DNA of 64,000 nt from Sporosarcina sp. ACRSL (GCF_022346605.1 NZ_JAKRNT010000003.1:1-64000); one strand, 5' to 3'. Counted from the first letter of the stretch, positions 26,759 through 36,872 are shown. Notes: a model not told the origin generated them from the letters alone. Numbers and translations are program-made.

Positions 26759-28708
26759 TTATCCGGAAGTAGAGTCCCCGTTAGACATCGGAGCAGATCC
26801 TGGAATGTTCCGCTTGCCTTGGGAGGAATCTTCTGTGAACATCTCTTCCAGTTTTTCATAAGGAATTTCCGTATCCCCATTTTCCTCTTCCAAACGTTCC
26901 TTGACTCGCTCAATCGTCTTTGCTGGAGATGTCAGCGTAACGATTGTATCCCCTGCACTCGCCTGTAATTCAACAGTCGGTGTGAAAAACTCAATACTCC
27001 CATCAGCACGCAGAATATAAAGCAAAATGGATTTATCATCACGCTCACGCAAATATTGTGTGTAGCTATATTGCTTCGTAATAAGCGTCTTACGGATGAC
27101 GTGGCCGGCAAGCATCCGTTCCTCCAAGCTATAAATCGAAATGGAAGGTGAGAATAGCGTCTTCCCGCCTGTAAAAGTCAATACTTCCACATCTTTTCCG
27201 ACGTGGTAAGCGGTTTGGAATAAATGATCCCGTCCAAGATCCGGCGTAAAATCCGCGCAAACATGCGCATTGTACATATCCATCTTTGTCATCGCCAGCA
27301 TATACCGATATGGCGTCAAATCGATATGGTAATCGACCTGCTCCGATAAAATATCCCCTACATAGGTATCCAGCCCGCGTCTTCTTGCATCCGCTAGCGC
27401 TGCCCATGACTGATCGATCAATAGAACTGCATTTCCTGTAGCCTTGATCGATTGCGCCAATTCTGCAGCAAAGCGGGTTCCCCCGATAATGGCGACACCC
27501 GATTCATCGGCGGTCGTTAAATTCAGCTTTCTCGCAATGAAACCGATTGAAAATCCATGGAGCACAACCGTCGCAAGGACGAGTGCAAACGTTAAAGCGG
27601 TGAGCAGTTCCGCATCTTTATAGCCGTTTTCGAGCAAGATCGTGGCAAAATAACCCGATACCGTAAGCGCCACAATCCCTCTCGGTGCAATCCAGCCAAT
27701 CAACAGTTTCTCTCGTATATTCAAATCTGTCCCGATCGTAGCTATCCAAATGGACAATGGCCTGACGCCAAAGAGCATAGCTGCTACATACGCCATGATT
27801 GTAGGGTTGAAGATTTCTAGTAGAATTTTCGGATCGAGCGACGCTGTGAGCATGACGAAAATGCCCGAGATGAGCAGCACGGAAATGTTCTCCTTGAAAT
27901 GGCGCACATCATTCAACGTCGTCAATCGCATATTCGCCATTTTCATCCCCATCGCAGTGACGGCCAATAAACCCGTCTCATGCATAATTTCATCCGCCAA
28001 AACAAAGGCGAACAGGACAACGACAAATAGAATCGGCGCCTTCAAAAACTCAGGGATGCTCCCTCGCTCGAATGCGTTCCCAATGATAACTGCAGCAGCC
28101 CATCCGAGAAGGACAGCAAAGGCGGATGCAGCAAAGAAGAGCAATAGCGCCTTTAACGTGGCTTCACTATTGATGAATTTAATAAATTCAAATGCAAATA
28201 CGGCGAGCAGCGCACCGAATGGGTCGACGACAATCCCTTCCCATTTCAAAATGGCGGCAGTACGCGGTTTCAGTCTCGCCTGTCGCAATAACGGCAAAAT
28301 CACTGTCGGGCCGGTGACTATGAACAGCCCTCCGATAATAAATGCGACCTCCCATGACAAGCCCGCCAGATAATGCGCTGCAAGAGACCCGGCAATCCAG
28401 GCAATGAATGCTCCTATCGTAACAATCCTTCCGACCGGCTTGCCAAACCCTTTGATTTCCCTGACGTCCAAGTTCAAGCTTCCTTCAAAAAGGATGATGG
28501 CGACTGCAAACGATATGATCGGCCCGAACAGGTCCCCCAAGCTTTCCTGTGGGTTGATCAAGCCGAATACCGGTCCTACGAGCAATCCCGCCAACGCCAT
28601 GACGACGATGGCAGGCATTCGATATTTCCATGCAATCCATTGTGAAAGCATTCCGATGACAATGACAAGCATTAAGTCGAACAATAAAGAATCGAACAAT
28701 GGAAGCAC
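26759..28708 (-). CDS. CPA-type cation:proton antiporter with RCK-like domains
   Basis: The 649-residue protein has about twelve membrane helices over the first 390 residues, with the Asp-bearing VDPFGALLAV and FVLADEIMHETGLLA segments of CPA1 Na+/K+:H+ antiporters. A cytoplasmic TrkA-N-like Rossmann domain follows (VAIIGGTRFAAELAQ, about residue 410) and a TrkA-C-like segment (LQASAGDTIVTLTSP, about 590). Nucleotide gating is inferred. The tail is charged and disordered. It stands alone, divergent from the next gene. Confidence 0.85.
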   Translation of the reverse strand: MLPLFDSLLFDLMLVIVIGMLSQWIAWKYRMPAIVVMALAGLLVGPVFGLINPQESLGDLFGPIISFAVAIILFEGSLNLDVREIKGFGKPVGRIVTIGAFIAWIAGSLAAHYLAGLSWEVAFIIGGLFIVTGPTVILPLLRQARLKPRTAAILKWEGIVVDPFGALLAVFAFEFIKFINSEATLKALLLFFAASAFAVLLGWAAAVIIGNAFERGSIPEFLKAPILFVVVLFAFVLADEIMHETGLLAVTAMGMKMANMRLTTLNDVRHFKENISVLLISGIFVMLTASLDPKILLEIFNPTIMAYVAAMLFGVRPLSIWIATIGTDLNIREKLLIGWIAPRGIVALTVSGYFATILLENGYKDAELLTALTFALVLATVVLHGFSIGFIARKLNLTTADESGVAIIGGTRFAAELAQSIKATGNAVLLIDQSWAALADARRRGLDTYVGDILSEQVDYHIDLTPYRYMLAMTKMDMYNAHVCADFTPDLGRDHLFQTAYHVGKDVEVLTFTGGKTLFSPSISIYSLEERMLAGHVIRKTLITKQYSYTQYLRERDDKSILLYILRADGSIEFFTPTVELQASAGDTIVTLTSPAKTIERVKERLEEENGDTEIPYEKLEEMFTEDSSQGKRNIPGSAPMSNGDSTSG

Positions 28709-28833
28709 CCCGTTTCCTTAAGAATAAGTGCTAGTTTATCACATTTCTTTTTTCAATCCACCCATTTATACATAACTTAATTTTTCCAATCATAGGGTGA
28801 AAAGGAGAGTCGTTATATACAGGAATAGAAAGG

Positions 28834-29889
28834 GTGATTCCAATAGAAAAATCAAAGAAGAAAACTGTTGCATTCTACATTGCGAGGTCTGATGGAAAAG
28901 GGTCCTATCCTGCTCGGAGGGCCGCCGTGCTCGCACGGGACATCGCGAAAGAAGTGAACGTCCTATTCATCGTCGGTGAAAACTCCCCTTCACCTCCGGA
29001 AGGCTTTAAATCAATCACGATCGGCAAAAAGGCCAATCTGATACAAACACTTACACTCATCCGTCCCGATCTCCTCATCCGCGATACAGGCTCGACGATT
29101 TCTGAGGAAGTAGAGAAAATCAGCGATATCGTCCCGTCTCTATTGCATTTTGACGATTTCGGGGATGGTAGAAAACAGGCGGATTTCGTCTTCCAGACAC
29201 TCCAAGAGGAAGCGATTGACGAGCAGGAAGAGCATGTGATCGTAGATCGCCAGCTGTTCATTACAGATCCATCCATGCGGCCGTTTGAAAAATACGGTTT
29301 ACGAAAAAAAGCCCCCGGGCCCCTTCCCCATCTTGTGATTTCGTTCGGAGAAGAGGACGAAGGAAACTTGACGTACCGTGCTTTACGGCATGTATCCCAA
29401 CTTCAAATTCCGCTGAAGGTAACTGTCCTTGTCGGGGAGTGTTACCCGCATGATGTCAGCACGCTTCGAATGATGGCACTTGGCAGGCGCAACACACTTG
29501 TCCAACAGCCGCCTTACAATGTGCCGGAAATTTACGCAACGGCGGATGTCATTTTATGCGCATCGGGCTATATGCCTTATGAAGTCGCTGTCATGGGGAT
29601 TCCATGCGTCGTCCTCTCCCAAAATGATTTCGAGCTCGGACTTGCATTTCCGAAAGAACAGCACGGCTTCGTTCATCTTGGACTTGGACGGAAAGTGAAA
29701 CAGTCGAACTTGCTAAATGCGATCATGGAACCGTTGTTGCATGAATCATTGCGGAAACGTTCGATTGATCGCCAACTTTCACTCGACCTCGGGGACGGGA
29801 AGGACAAAGTCGTCGAGACCATCTATTATTTATTGGAACACCCGAAACGCGGAGCGGGCGGAAAAGCGATGTCGGATATGCTACACTAA
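28834..29889 (+). CDS. Putative glycosyltransferase-like protein (GT-B)
   Basis: The 351-residue protein looks like a GT-B glycosyltransferase: HFDDFGDGRKQADFV in the N-terminal half and, in the C-terminal half, VISFGEEDEGNLTYRAL, then ILCASGYMPYEVAVMGIPCVVLSQNDFE, resembling the nucleotide-sugar site of MurG-related and pseudaminic acid PseG-type enzymes. The substrate is unknown. It starts with GTG at 28834 behind a loose AGGA site; an alternative start further in is possible. Confidence 0.65.
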   Translation: MIPIEKSKKKTVAFYIARSDGKGSYPARRAAVLARDIAKEVNVLFIVGENSPSPPEGFKSITIGKKANLIQTLTLIRPDLLIRDTGSTISEEVEKISDIVPSLLHFDDFGDGRKQADFVFQTLQEEAIDEQEEHVIVDRQLFITDPSMRPFEKYGLRKKAPGPLPHLVISFGEEDEGNLTYRALRHVSQLQIPLKVTVLVGECYPHDVSTLRMMALGRRNTLVQQPPYNVPEIYATADVILCASGYMPYEVAVMGIPCVVLSQNDFELGLAFPKEQHGFVHLGLGRKVKQSNLLNAIMEPLLHESLRKRSIDRQLSLDLGDGKDKVVETIYYLLEHPKRGAGGKAMSDMLH

Positions 29890-29913
29890 AGGAAAACGAT
29901 TGGGGTTTTCCAC

Positions 29914-30102
29914 ATGAACAAACGACAAATCGAATCAGCAATCGCTGAACTGAAAATGGATTACATCAGCTTACAAGGCGATGTAGAGAAGCTGGAGTCA
30001 ACCGGACATGCAGATTCCGTACAGAAAGCCGAGCAACGGCTCGCTGCTATGGAAGAAAAGCTAGCCGAGTTGAACAAACAGCTTGCAGAGCTGAATGAAT
30101 GA
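29914..30102 (+). CDS. SE1832 family small coiled-coil protein
   Basis: The 62-residue protein is a continuous amphipathic helix (MNKRQIESAIAELKMDYI, ending AELNKQLAELNE) matching the SE1832 family of Firmicutes, function unknown. It is 24 bases downstream of the glycosyltransferase-like gene and shares its terminator, so the two form an operon. Confidence 0.8.
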   Translation: MNKRQIESAIAELKMDYISLQGDVEKLESTGHADSVQKAEQRLAAMEEKLAELNKQLAELNE

Positions 30103-30111
30103 ACGAATGAA

Positions 30112-30156
30112 AGGCTGCCGACGAACAGTGAATCTGTTCATGGACAGCCTTTTTAG
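30112..30156 (+). terminator. Rho-independent terminator after the SE1832 gene
   Basis: AAGGCTG...AACAG pairs with CTGTT...CAGCCTT and ends in TTTTT. Confidence 0.85.
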
Positions 30157-30183
30157 CCGGAGGCATTAACTTGCTTCAGCAAG

Positions 30184-31638
30184 TTAATACGTTGTCAATT
30201 TCAATAATTCCTGGAGACGGTAAATGCCGCGCTGGAAGAATGTGAAGCCGTCCTGGTACTCCTCGAAATCGAGTGTATAGAGAGCGTCTTCGTTATTCCA
30301 TAAACGATTGAAATAACGGTCGATCTCTTGAGACAGCTCGCTATCATTCGGTGCGATGACTCTCAAGTTCGCTTCGAGATTGTAATTGTTCAATGTACGG
30401 CCGGTCAGATTCGCGGACCCGTTTGTAATATACGTTTCATGCTCCGTTTGAACGACAACCAGCTTTGTATGATATTGGCCGACGACTGTATGATTCCAGC
30501 GGACATCCAGTTTACCTTCTGTTTCATCCATCATCTTCTGGACGACGGGACGATTCGGTATACCCGTCTTCTCATTGCCGAACGAGTTTTCATTCGGATC
30601 CAAAATCATTTGGACATGGACACCCCGATTCGATGCATCGACGATCGCTTGCACGACTTCGGGCATTGCAATGAAAAACATACCAATTCGAATTCTATCC
30701 CCTTCTTGAGCCGCTGCGATGTCCCCAAGAAGCGCATCAAGGATTTTCTTTTCCGTCAAATATTGGACTGCGTACTCCCCATCCCCTTGCGCATCAACTT
30801 CCACTCGCGGCAAGGAACCACCATTCGTATAGCGGACGACAGCCTCTTCCGCCTCTAAAATGTCATTCAATATCGTTCCTTTCACTTCCAAGGCGACGTT
30901 TCCATGAAGGCCACTCGCATTATGCGGATTTGCCGATGACACTATCGCCGATTTGTCCGTCACGATTGTCTTTCGGTGATTGGCTTTTATGTTTAAAAGG
31001 ATTAAATAGGATCTCAATGTCATTTTCGGCGCATTGCTCGCCATTGCATTTTCAATCCATCCCTCCTTTTCGAAATTCACCCAACGAAAAATAGTCCGGT
31101 AGAGACCAGAATAGATAGGTGTCGAATCCCTCAATTTATCGAGGTCTGTATAGACAACTTCAATACCCGCTTCTTCCAACTGATTGAACCATTTTGATTC
31201 ATATGATCCATACCCTTTGTTGAGGGGATCGGTAATAAAAATGATATCCATTTTCGGATTCTCTTTTTTCTTTTCAATCAATTTTCCTGTCAACGTTTCC
31301 GCAATTTTTGGAAAGTCGATATTTTCATCCGTATAATGGTCCATGAGGAAGAAATCGAGGACGATGAACTGTTCCGCTTCGTCTATCATCTTGTAAATCT
31401 CCTCAAAGATCTCTAGCTCATGCACCATACCATCCCCTTCTTTGGTTTGGGCATAGGTCAGATCACTGAGCATTTCAACATCGTCCGTCCAGTGGATATC
31501 GCCTTCGTAATTAAGACCTGCAGGGAGCGGTTTATATGTATGCCAAGTGATTACTCCGACGTACAGGAATAAAAATAGCAGGATGGCCATGAGAATGATC
31601 CATTTTGGCCTCACCCATCTTTTCATTTTCTCCATCAT
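30184..31638 (-). CDS. Membrane-anchored phospholipase D-like protein
   Basis: The protein has about 484 residues with one N-terminal membrane anchor (WIILMAILLFLFLYVGVIT) and two PLD domains. The C-terminal HKD motif is complete (YHTKLVVVQTEHETYITNGSANLT). The N-terminal motif reads HRKTIVTDKSAIVSSANPHNASG, also HxK with a downstream Asp. This is the arrangement of cardiolipin-synthase-like transferases. The start is uncertain among ATG 31638, 31635 and 31626. It is alone between terminators. Confidence 0.8.
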   Translation of the reverse strand: MMEKMKRWVRPKWIILMAILLFLFLYVGVITWHTYKPLPAGLNYEGDIHWTDDVEMLSDLTYAQTKEGDGMVHELEIFEEIYKMIDEAEQFIVLDFFLMDHYTDENIDFPKIAETLTGKLIEKKKENPKMDIIFITDPLNKGYGSYESKWFNQLEEAGIEVVYTDLDKLRDSTPIYSGLYRTIFRWVNFEKEGWIENAMASNAPKMTLRSYLILLNIKANHRKTIVTDKSAIVSSANPHNASGLHGNVALEVKGTILNDILEAEEAVVRYTNGGSLPRVEVDAQGDGEYAVQYLTEKKILDALLGDIAAAQEGDRIRIGMFFIAMPEVVQAIVDASNRGVHVQMILDPNENSFGNEKTGIPNRPVVQKMMDETEGKLDVRWNHTVVGQYHTKLVVVQTEHETYITNGSANLTGRTLNNYNLEANLRVIAPNDSELSQEIDRYFNRLWNNEDALYTLDFEEYQDGFTFFQRGIYRLQELLKLTTY

Positions 31639-31691
31639 ATCAACCCCGAATTCAACTTCCTCTACTAATTCCCCTAACTGAATACATGCAA

Positions 31692-31735
31692 ACAAAAAAA
31701 CAGATGAAGAAAAACTCTTCATCTGTTTTCTTTAC
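31692..31735 (-). terminator. Rho-independent terminator of the sco-atoE operon
   Basis: On the minus strand ACAGATGAAGAG pairs with CTTCATCTGT and is followed by TTTTTTTG. Confidence 0.88.
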
Positions 31736-33154
31736 TTATTGGAATACCGGTGCAACGTATGGCATTGTTTTCGCTAAAATCCATACTAAGAATAGGACAG
31801 CTGGCACGTGGAAGATCAATTGCAAAATGGAATAGCCTGCAAGATCTTTCGCCTTGATTCCTAAGACTCCCAACAAAGGAAGCATGAAGAAAGGGTTGAC
31901 CATATTCGGAAGTGCTTCAGACGCATTGTATACTTGTACAATCCAAGCCATGCTTACATTCAATTCTTTCGCAGCTTCCAGCAAATACGGTGCTTCAACG
32001 ATCCATTTTCCACCACCCGATGGTAGAAATAGGCCTAAAACTGCCGAGTAGATTCCGGCAATAAGCGGGAACGTGTTTTCAGTCGATATGGACAGGAAGA
32101 ATTCCACTAATACATCGTTCAATCCCGAGTTCATTAAGATACCAAAGATACCCGCGTAAAGAGGAAATTGAATAAGTACACCAGCGATTGCAGGCACTGA
32201 ATTCGAAACCGAATTCAAGAAGTTTCTAGGTGTCCAGTGCAATAGTAACCCGATCGTCAGCAACATGAAGTTATAGTTGTTCAGATTCAGGGCAGCGATT
32301 GCTCCGTTTGCCGCAATGGCTTTGACGATATATAGAATCATGATTGCTACAAGCAGAAGCGTTAGAATCGGGCTATATTCTAGCCACTCTCCCGGTCTTC
32401 CAGCTTTTTTCTTAACAGTAGATTCTTTATTACTCCAGTCAATTCCAGCCATTTTAGCTGTCTTCGCCTTGTCTTTATTCGGTGCAGACACGAATGCAAG
32501 CCAAACGGACAATGCAATAAGAACGACAATCATCACAAGGTTTTGCCACGTGAAAATCGTTTCAGACATTGAAATCGTTCCACTGATTTCATATAACTCA
32601 GCAGGGATTGAAGCTTTCGTCGCCATCAATAATGCTGCAGAAGAGGAAAGACCCAGTGCCCAGACGGAGCCCAAGCCAAGGAACCCAGCCGCTCCCATTG
32701 CGCGATAATCGACACCCTCCATACGATTGCTGATCTCCTTGATCAGTATTCCACTGAATACCAAGCTAAATCCCCAGCTAATAAGGGAAGTAACCATCGC
32801 AAAGAATGCTATAAACGCGACTGCCCCCTTCGGTGATTTAGGAATTCCAGCAAGCTTTGAAATGAGTCTATGTACAGGCTTTGCTGAAGCCACTACGTAT
32901 CCAGTAATAATGATAAATGCCATTTGCATCGTGAACGGTATCAAATCCCAATAATGCGTTCCGAAGTCTACACCGATTTCGACTGGGGTCCGTCCCATGA
33001 ATAAAGCGATAATTGCAATGATAATAACTGCGACTGCAGCAAAGATATACGCATCCGGGAACCATCTTTCACTCCAATTCGCAAGCGAAATTCCGAGCCG
33101 TTCCAACCGTCCTTCTTGTTCTTCATTTACCTTTTTTTGTTCCAACATTTCCAC
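31736..33154 (-). CDS. atoE: Short-chain fatty acid transporter AtoE
   Basis: The 472-residue membrane protein has about twelve helices and matches the AtoE/TIGR00366 family (ERLGISLANWSERWFPDAYIF at the start is split by drift but clear; FLPSGGGKWIVEAPYLLEA near the C-terminus is the family hallmark). It would import acetoacetate or butyrate for the CoA transferase encoded just upstream. It is the last gene of the operon, 92 bases after scoB. Confidence 0.9.
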   Translation of the reverse strand: MEMLEQKKVNEEQEGRLERLGISLANWSERWFPDAYIFAAVAVIIIAIIALFMGRTPVEIGVDFGTHYWDLIPFTMQMAFIIITGYVVASAKPVHRLISKLAGIPKSPKGAVAFIAFFAMVTSLISWGFSLVFSGILIKEISNRMEGVDYRAMGAAGFLGLGSVWALGLSSSAALLMATKASIPAELYEISGTISMSETIFTWQNLVMIVVLIALSVWLAFVSAPNKDKAKTAKMAGIDWSNKESTVKKKAGRPGEWLEYSPILTLLLVAIMILYIVKAIAANGAIAALNLNNYNFMLLTIGLLLHWTPRNFLNSVSNSVPAIAGVLIQFPLYAGIFGILMNSGLNDVLVEFFLSISTENTFPLIAGIYSAVLGLFLPSGGGKWIVEAPYLLEAAKELNVSMAWIVQVYNASEALPNMVNPFFMLPLLGVLGIKAKDLAGYSILQLIFHVPAVLFLVWILAKTMPYVAPVFQ

Positions 33155-33245
33155 ACCCTTTATAGAAACTTATTGTAAACAGGGGGTGGCTCTTGAACCC
33201 ACCCCTGTTTAAAGTGAACACCAATCCAGTTATCCAATTTACGGT

Positions 33246-33899
33246 TTACTTCGTCGTAGTGAGATCCGGCGCTACGGTGAAGCTCGCTTCCGTCTTTTCT
33301 TTCACTTCGTCCACCGTAACACCTTCCATCGTTTCAATTAAGACCATTCCGTTTTCTGTAAAGTCGAACACTGCCAAATCTGTAATGAGCCGATGGACAA
33401 CCCCTTGTCCTGTCAGTGGCAATGTACATTCTTTCTTCACTTTTGATTCACCGTGTTTATTGACATGCTCCATCACGACAATGACCCGTTTCGCCCCATT
33501 TACAAGATCCATTGCGCCGCCCATGCCTTTGACCATTTTCCCCGGAATCATCCAATTGGCCAAGTCTCCATTTTCTGAAACTTCCATACCTCCAAGTATC
33601 GCGAGGTCAATATGGCCCCCACGAATCATCGCGAAGGATTCGGCACTGTCAAAAAATGAGGATCCAGGTTTTGTTGTAATCGTCTCTTTCCCGGCATTAA
33701 TCAAATCCGGATCTTCTTGACCTTCCACGGGATACGGTCCGATGCCTAGCAACCCATTTTCCGATTGCAATAAAACGTTGAACTCAGCTGGAATTTCATT
33801 GGCGACCAAAGTCGGCATACCGATCCCTAAGTTGACGTTCATGCCATCTTCAATTTCCTGAACCGCGCGTTTAATAATTGTCACACGTACATCTTTCAT
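33246..33899 (-). CDS. scoB: 3-oxoacid CoA-transferase subunit B
   Basis: The 217-residue family I CoA transferase beta subunit contains [12 protein letters not shown], with the catalytic Glu that forms the glutamyl-CoA thioester, and [10 protein letters not shown] near the N-terminus. It pairs with the alpha subunit encoded upstream to move CoA between succinyl/acetyl-CoA and acetoacetate or similar. ATG 33899 follows AGGGG by nine bases; the upstream ATG 33947 runs through the ribosome site. Confidence 0.9.
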   Translation of the reverse strand: MKDVRVTIIKRAVQEIEDGMNVNLGIGMPTLVANEIPAEFNVLLQSENGLLGIGPYPVEGQEDPDLINAGKETITTKPGSSFFDSAESFAMIRGGHIDLAILGGMEVSENGDLANWMIPGKMVKGMGGAMDLVNGAKRVIVVMEHVNKHGESKVKKECTLPLTGQGVVHRLITDLAVFDFTENGMVLIETMEGVTVDEVKEKTEASFTVAPDLTTTK

Positions 33900-33955
33900 C
33901 CTTTTCAACCCCTTTTCAAGTCTGTTTGCAAAGAGAAGTACTTTCACTCTCTTAC

Positions 33956-34651
33956 TTAAGCCTTAATAACCGTCCGACGTTCGATTCGTTTTTCATAATT
34001 CGTTCCAAGTAACAACCGTTGTACATAGATGCCCGGTGTATGAATTTCATCTGGATCCAATTCGCCTGGCTCCACGATTTCCTCCACTTCCGCAATTGTG
34101 ATTTTGCCTGCCATTGCTGCAAGCGGATTAAAATTGCGGGCTGTTTTCCGGTAAACAAGATTACCGAGTGTATCGGCCTTCCACGCTTTTACAAGAGCAA
34201 AATCACCGACGATTCCTTCCTCTAGCAAATACGTTTTTCCGTTGAATTCCTTTGTTTCTTTCCCTTCAGCGATCGGAGTGCCTACGCCAGTTGCGGTATA
34301 GAAACCAGGAATCCCCGCTCCTCCCGCTCTCATTCGCTCAGCTAGCGTACCTTGTGGCGTCAACTCCACTTCCAGTTCACCACTTAAAAATTGCTGTTCG
34401 AAAATCTTATTTTCACCTACATAAGAAGCTACCATTTTTTTAATCTGCTTATTCGCCAATAGAAGGCCAAGACCCCAATCATCGACACCGCAGTTGTTGC
34501 TGTAAACTGTCAAATCCTTCGTCCCTTGATCACGGAGTGCCTCAATCGCTTTCTCGGGAATGCCAGATAGTCCAAATCCGCCTACAATAATTGATGCACC
34601 ATCTTGAATATCTGAAACCGCTTCCAAAAACGAATCCATTACTTTGCTCAT
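33956..34651 (-). CDS. scoA: 3-oxoacid CoA-transferase subunit A
   Basis: The 231-residue alpha subunit of the family I CoA transferase shows the CoA-binding [10 protein letters not shown] motif (about residues 22-31) and the [13 protein letters not shown] segment. Together with ScoB and AtoE it forms a keto-acid or short-chain fatty acid utilisation operon. A LysR gene is divergent 114 bases away and is the probable regulator. Confidence 0.92.
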   Translation of the reverse strand: MSKVMDSFLEAVSDIQDGASIIVGGFGLSGIPEKAIEALRDQGTKDLTVYSNNCGVDDWGLGLLLANKQIKKMVASYVGENKIFEQQFLSGELEVELTPQGTLAERMRAGGAGIPGFYTATGVGTPIAEGKETKEFNGKTYLLEEGIVGDFALVKAWKADTLGNLVYRKTARNFNPLAAMAGKITIAEVEEIVEPGELDPDEIHTPGIYVQRLLLGTNYEKRIERRTVIKA

Positions 34652-34765
34652 CGTGACTCCTCCTTTTTCTCCACTTTCCTTGTAGTTTACAATTCAATTT
34701 CTTATAAGTAAAATACATAAATAGAATGACATTTATTCCTATTTAGAATAATCAGGAGGGGTCTC

Positions 34766-35659
34766 GTGGAATTTCGTGATATTAGAGCTTTCGTGGAAGT
34801 TGCAAATCACCAAGGTTTCACAAAAGCCGCAGAGCACTCGCATCAATCACAACCGTCTTTGAGTAAAGCAGTTAAAAAGCTGGAAGACGAATTAGGCGTC
34901 ACACTTTTCGACCGCTCTACGCGGCATCTCTTATTGACCGATGCCGGTAAAATCGTCTATACACAAGGACAGCAAGCACTTGCAGCCTTGCAAGCTTTGC
35001 CGAACCTTTTGGAGGAATTGAGTGAAGGGGCTACAGGGGAGATTAAAATCGGGATTCCGCCACTCATCGGGACACTTTTCTTCCCGGAAATTGCCCGTAC
35101 TTTCCATATGCATTATCCGAATGTGAAACTCGAACTTTATGAACATGGAGCCATGATAATTGAGCAGCTCTTGGAAGAAGACAAGATTGACGTTGGCATT
35201 ACTGTTCTACCGACCGATAATACGATCTTCCATACATATCCGTTTATCAATGATGAATTTATACTCTATCTTCATCATGATCATCAGCTTGCCGAACGGG
35301 AATCTGTTGAACTGATCGAATTAAAAGGAGAACAATTCATTCTGTTTTCGAAAGGCTTCGCTTTACATGAACATATTATTAATGCATGCAAAGATGCTGG
35401 ATTTATCCCTTCCATTTCCTATGAAAGCTCACAATGGGATTTGATATTGGAATTGGTCGCTTCTAAACTAGGCATTACGCTGTTGCCCAAGTCAATTTTT
35501 GAAAAACAAAACAACCCCCTGATCAAGACGATCCCGCTTCAATCGTCTTCCCTTCGTTGGAAATTAGGGGTGATCACGAAGAAAAATGCCTATCATTCGT
35601 TTGCGCTAAAAAAATTCATTCAACTGTTTACGGAGAAGCAACTTATTTCTTTCGAATAA
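34766..35659 (+). CDS. LysR family transcriptional regulator of the sco-atoE operon
   Basis: The 297-residue protein has the LysR N-terminal winged helix (MEFRDIRAFVEVANHQGFT, then AAEHSHQSQPSLSKAVKKLE) and a substrate-binding C-terminal domain. It begins at GTG or ATG near 34766 behind AGGAGGGG. It is divergent from scoA, the classical LysR layout, so it likely controls scoA-scoB-atoE in response to a keto acid or CoA ester. The shared intergenic region is AT-rich with TTTATTCCTATTT blocks that could hold its sites. Confidence 0.9.
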   Translation: MEFRDIRAFVEVANHQGFTKAAEHSHQSQPSLSKAVKKLEDELGVTLFDRSTRHLLLTDAGKIVYTQGQQALAALQALPNLLEELSEGATGEIKIGIPPLIGTLFFPEIARTFHMHYPNVKLELYEHGAMIIEQLLEEDKIDVGITVLPTDNTIFHTYPFINDEFILYLHHDHQLAERESVELIELKGEQFILFSKGFALHEHIINACKDAGFIPSISYESSQWDLILELVASKLGITLLPKSIFEKQNNPLIKTIPLQSSSLRWKLGVITKKNAYHSFALKKFIQLFTEKQLISFE

Positions 35660-35711
35660 AAATAGGTGAAGAAAAAATTGTATCCTGCCATAAATACCAT
35701 TGATTTACGTT

Positions 35712-36060
35712 CCGATTGGACGCTTTCCGCGGGCACGGCTTCAGCCAATCGAACAGCGAAGGGTTCGATTTGCCTTAATTTCTGCGTCTTTTGCAGAAAT
35801 TAAGGCATCCTGCTTCAAACATGTTCGTACTAAGATGTGCTCGTAACGCTGCGCTTTTACTCGCAAACGCCGTTCTTCGTAACAGGCAAGTGCTAGGATG
35901 TGCTCGCAACGCTATGCTTTTGCTCGCAAACGCCGTTCTTCGTAACAGGCAAGTGCTAGGATGTGCTCGCAACGCTATGCTTTTGCTCGCAAACGCCGTT
36001 CTTCGTAACGGCGTTCGCTGGAGTCGCCAATCTCCACTCCAATCAATTGGAAGATTTTTA
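35712..36060. repeat. Palindrome plus 63-bp tandem repeat element
   Basis: The 490-bp gap between the LysR and sigma genes holds a composite element. GCCTTAATTTCTGC (35772-35785) and GCAGAAATTAAGGC (35793-35806) form a perfect 14-bp palindrome. Three 63-bp units follow at 35818, 35881 and 35944, the last two nearly identical. The left flank (CGTTCCGATTGGACGCTTTC) and right flank (CGCTGGAGTCGCC, CCAATCAATTGGAA) resemble inverted ends of dispersed palindromic elements seen in Bacillaceae. No ribosome site or codon bias supports the open frame through it. Confidence 0.75.
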
Positions 36061-36099
36061 GATATTGCTGCAAGCACTCATAAGTTCTTCCAAATACAT

Positions 36100-36130
36100 A
36101 AAAAAATGCCCCTATCTAACTAGGGGCATT
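36100..36130 (-). terminator. Rho-independent terminator of the ECF sigma gene
   Basis: AATGCCCCTA pairs with TAGGGGCATT across a six-base loop; TTTTTTT follows on the minus strand. Confidence 0.88.
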
Positions 36131-36149
36131 CCATTTATATAGCTGATGA

Positions 36150-36695
36150 TTACGCAGTGACGTATTCTCTTACTGTCGTGTCGTCCATCATTAATTCTTT
36201 CAAATATTTTTTTGCACGGAACAGACGGGATTTCACTGTGCCGATCGACACTTTCATCAATTCCGCGATTTCAATCAATGAATACTGATAGACGTAGAAG
36301 TATTCGATTGTCGTCCGGTAAATGGCATCTAATTCGCCGATTTTTTGCTGTACCATGACTTGGATATCGTTCTGTTCAATCATTTCGACAGGTGTCGGGT
36401 GATCGCTTGGAACCAAATCCAATATCGGAACGTCCAATGTATCAGGTTGGTGCATTACGTGTTTACTTCTTCTAACATCCTTACGGTAACGATCGCGGAA
36501 TGTGTTCATGCAAATCGTCGTCAGCCAAGCCTTCATCCGGTCAACGCTGTCCATTTTCCCGCTATAGCGGACAACCTTCACCCATACGTCTTGCATAAGG
36601 TCTTCGGCTTCCTCTTTATTGCGTGTTAATTTCAAGCATAGATGGTATATGTATCTGCCGTATTCGTCATATAGCTCAGTCAAATCGATTTTCAT
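36150..36695 (-). CDS. ECF-type RNA polymerase sigma factor
   Basis: The 181-residue protein has sigma region 2 (YHLCLKLTRNKEEAEDLMQDVWVK as a continuous block at about 15-38) and region 4 with a helix-turn-helix (YSLIEIAELMKVSIGTVKSR). ATG 36695 follows GGAGGA by eight bases; the long upstream extension is not used. No anti-sigma gene is adjacent. GTAACAGTTAC, a 5-bp inverted repeat, lies just upstream of the ribosome site. A terminator closes it as a single-gene unit. Confidence 0.9.
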   Translation of the reverse strand: MKIDLTELYDEYGRYIYHLCLKLTRNKEEAEDLMQDVWVKVVRYSGKMDSVDRMKAWLTTICMNTFRDRYRKDVRRSKHVMHQPDTLDVPILDLVPSDHPTPVEMIEQNDIQVMVQQKIGELDAIYRTTIEYFYVYQYSLIEIAELMKVSIGTVKSRLFRAKKYLKELMMDDTTVREYVTA

Positions 36696-36872
36696 AGATA
36701 ATTCCTCCGTTTTGTAACTGTTACCTTTATTATCAATGAATCTCCCATTACAAACTATCGACTTGTCTTTCACTAAACTTACAAAGTTGTAAGCTTCAAA
36801 AGTAAAAAAAGTGAAATTTAAAAACCATACCACATACTGAAAATGAGTACATGGCATGGTTTATGAATTCCA

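Noticed and set aside
28709..28833. Non-canonical ATA start for the glycosyltransferase-like gene at 28843
   Set aside because: AAAGGGTGA is well spaced from ATA, but GTG 28834 in the same frame is sufficient and more likely.
34652..34765. Specific LysR binding site
   Set aside because: Several AT-rich T-N11-A matches are possible and none stands out enough to name.
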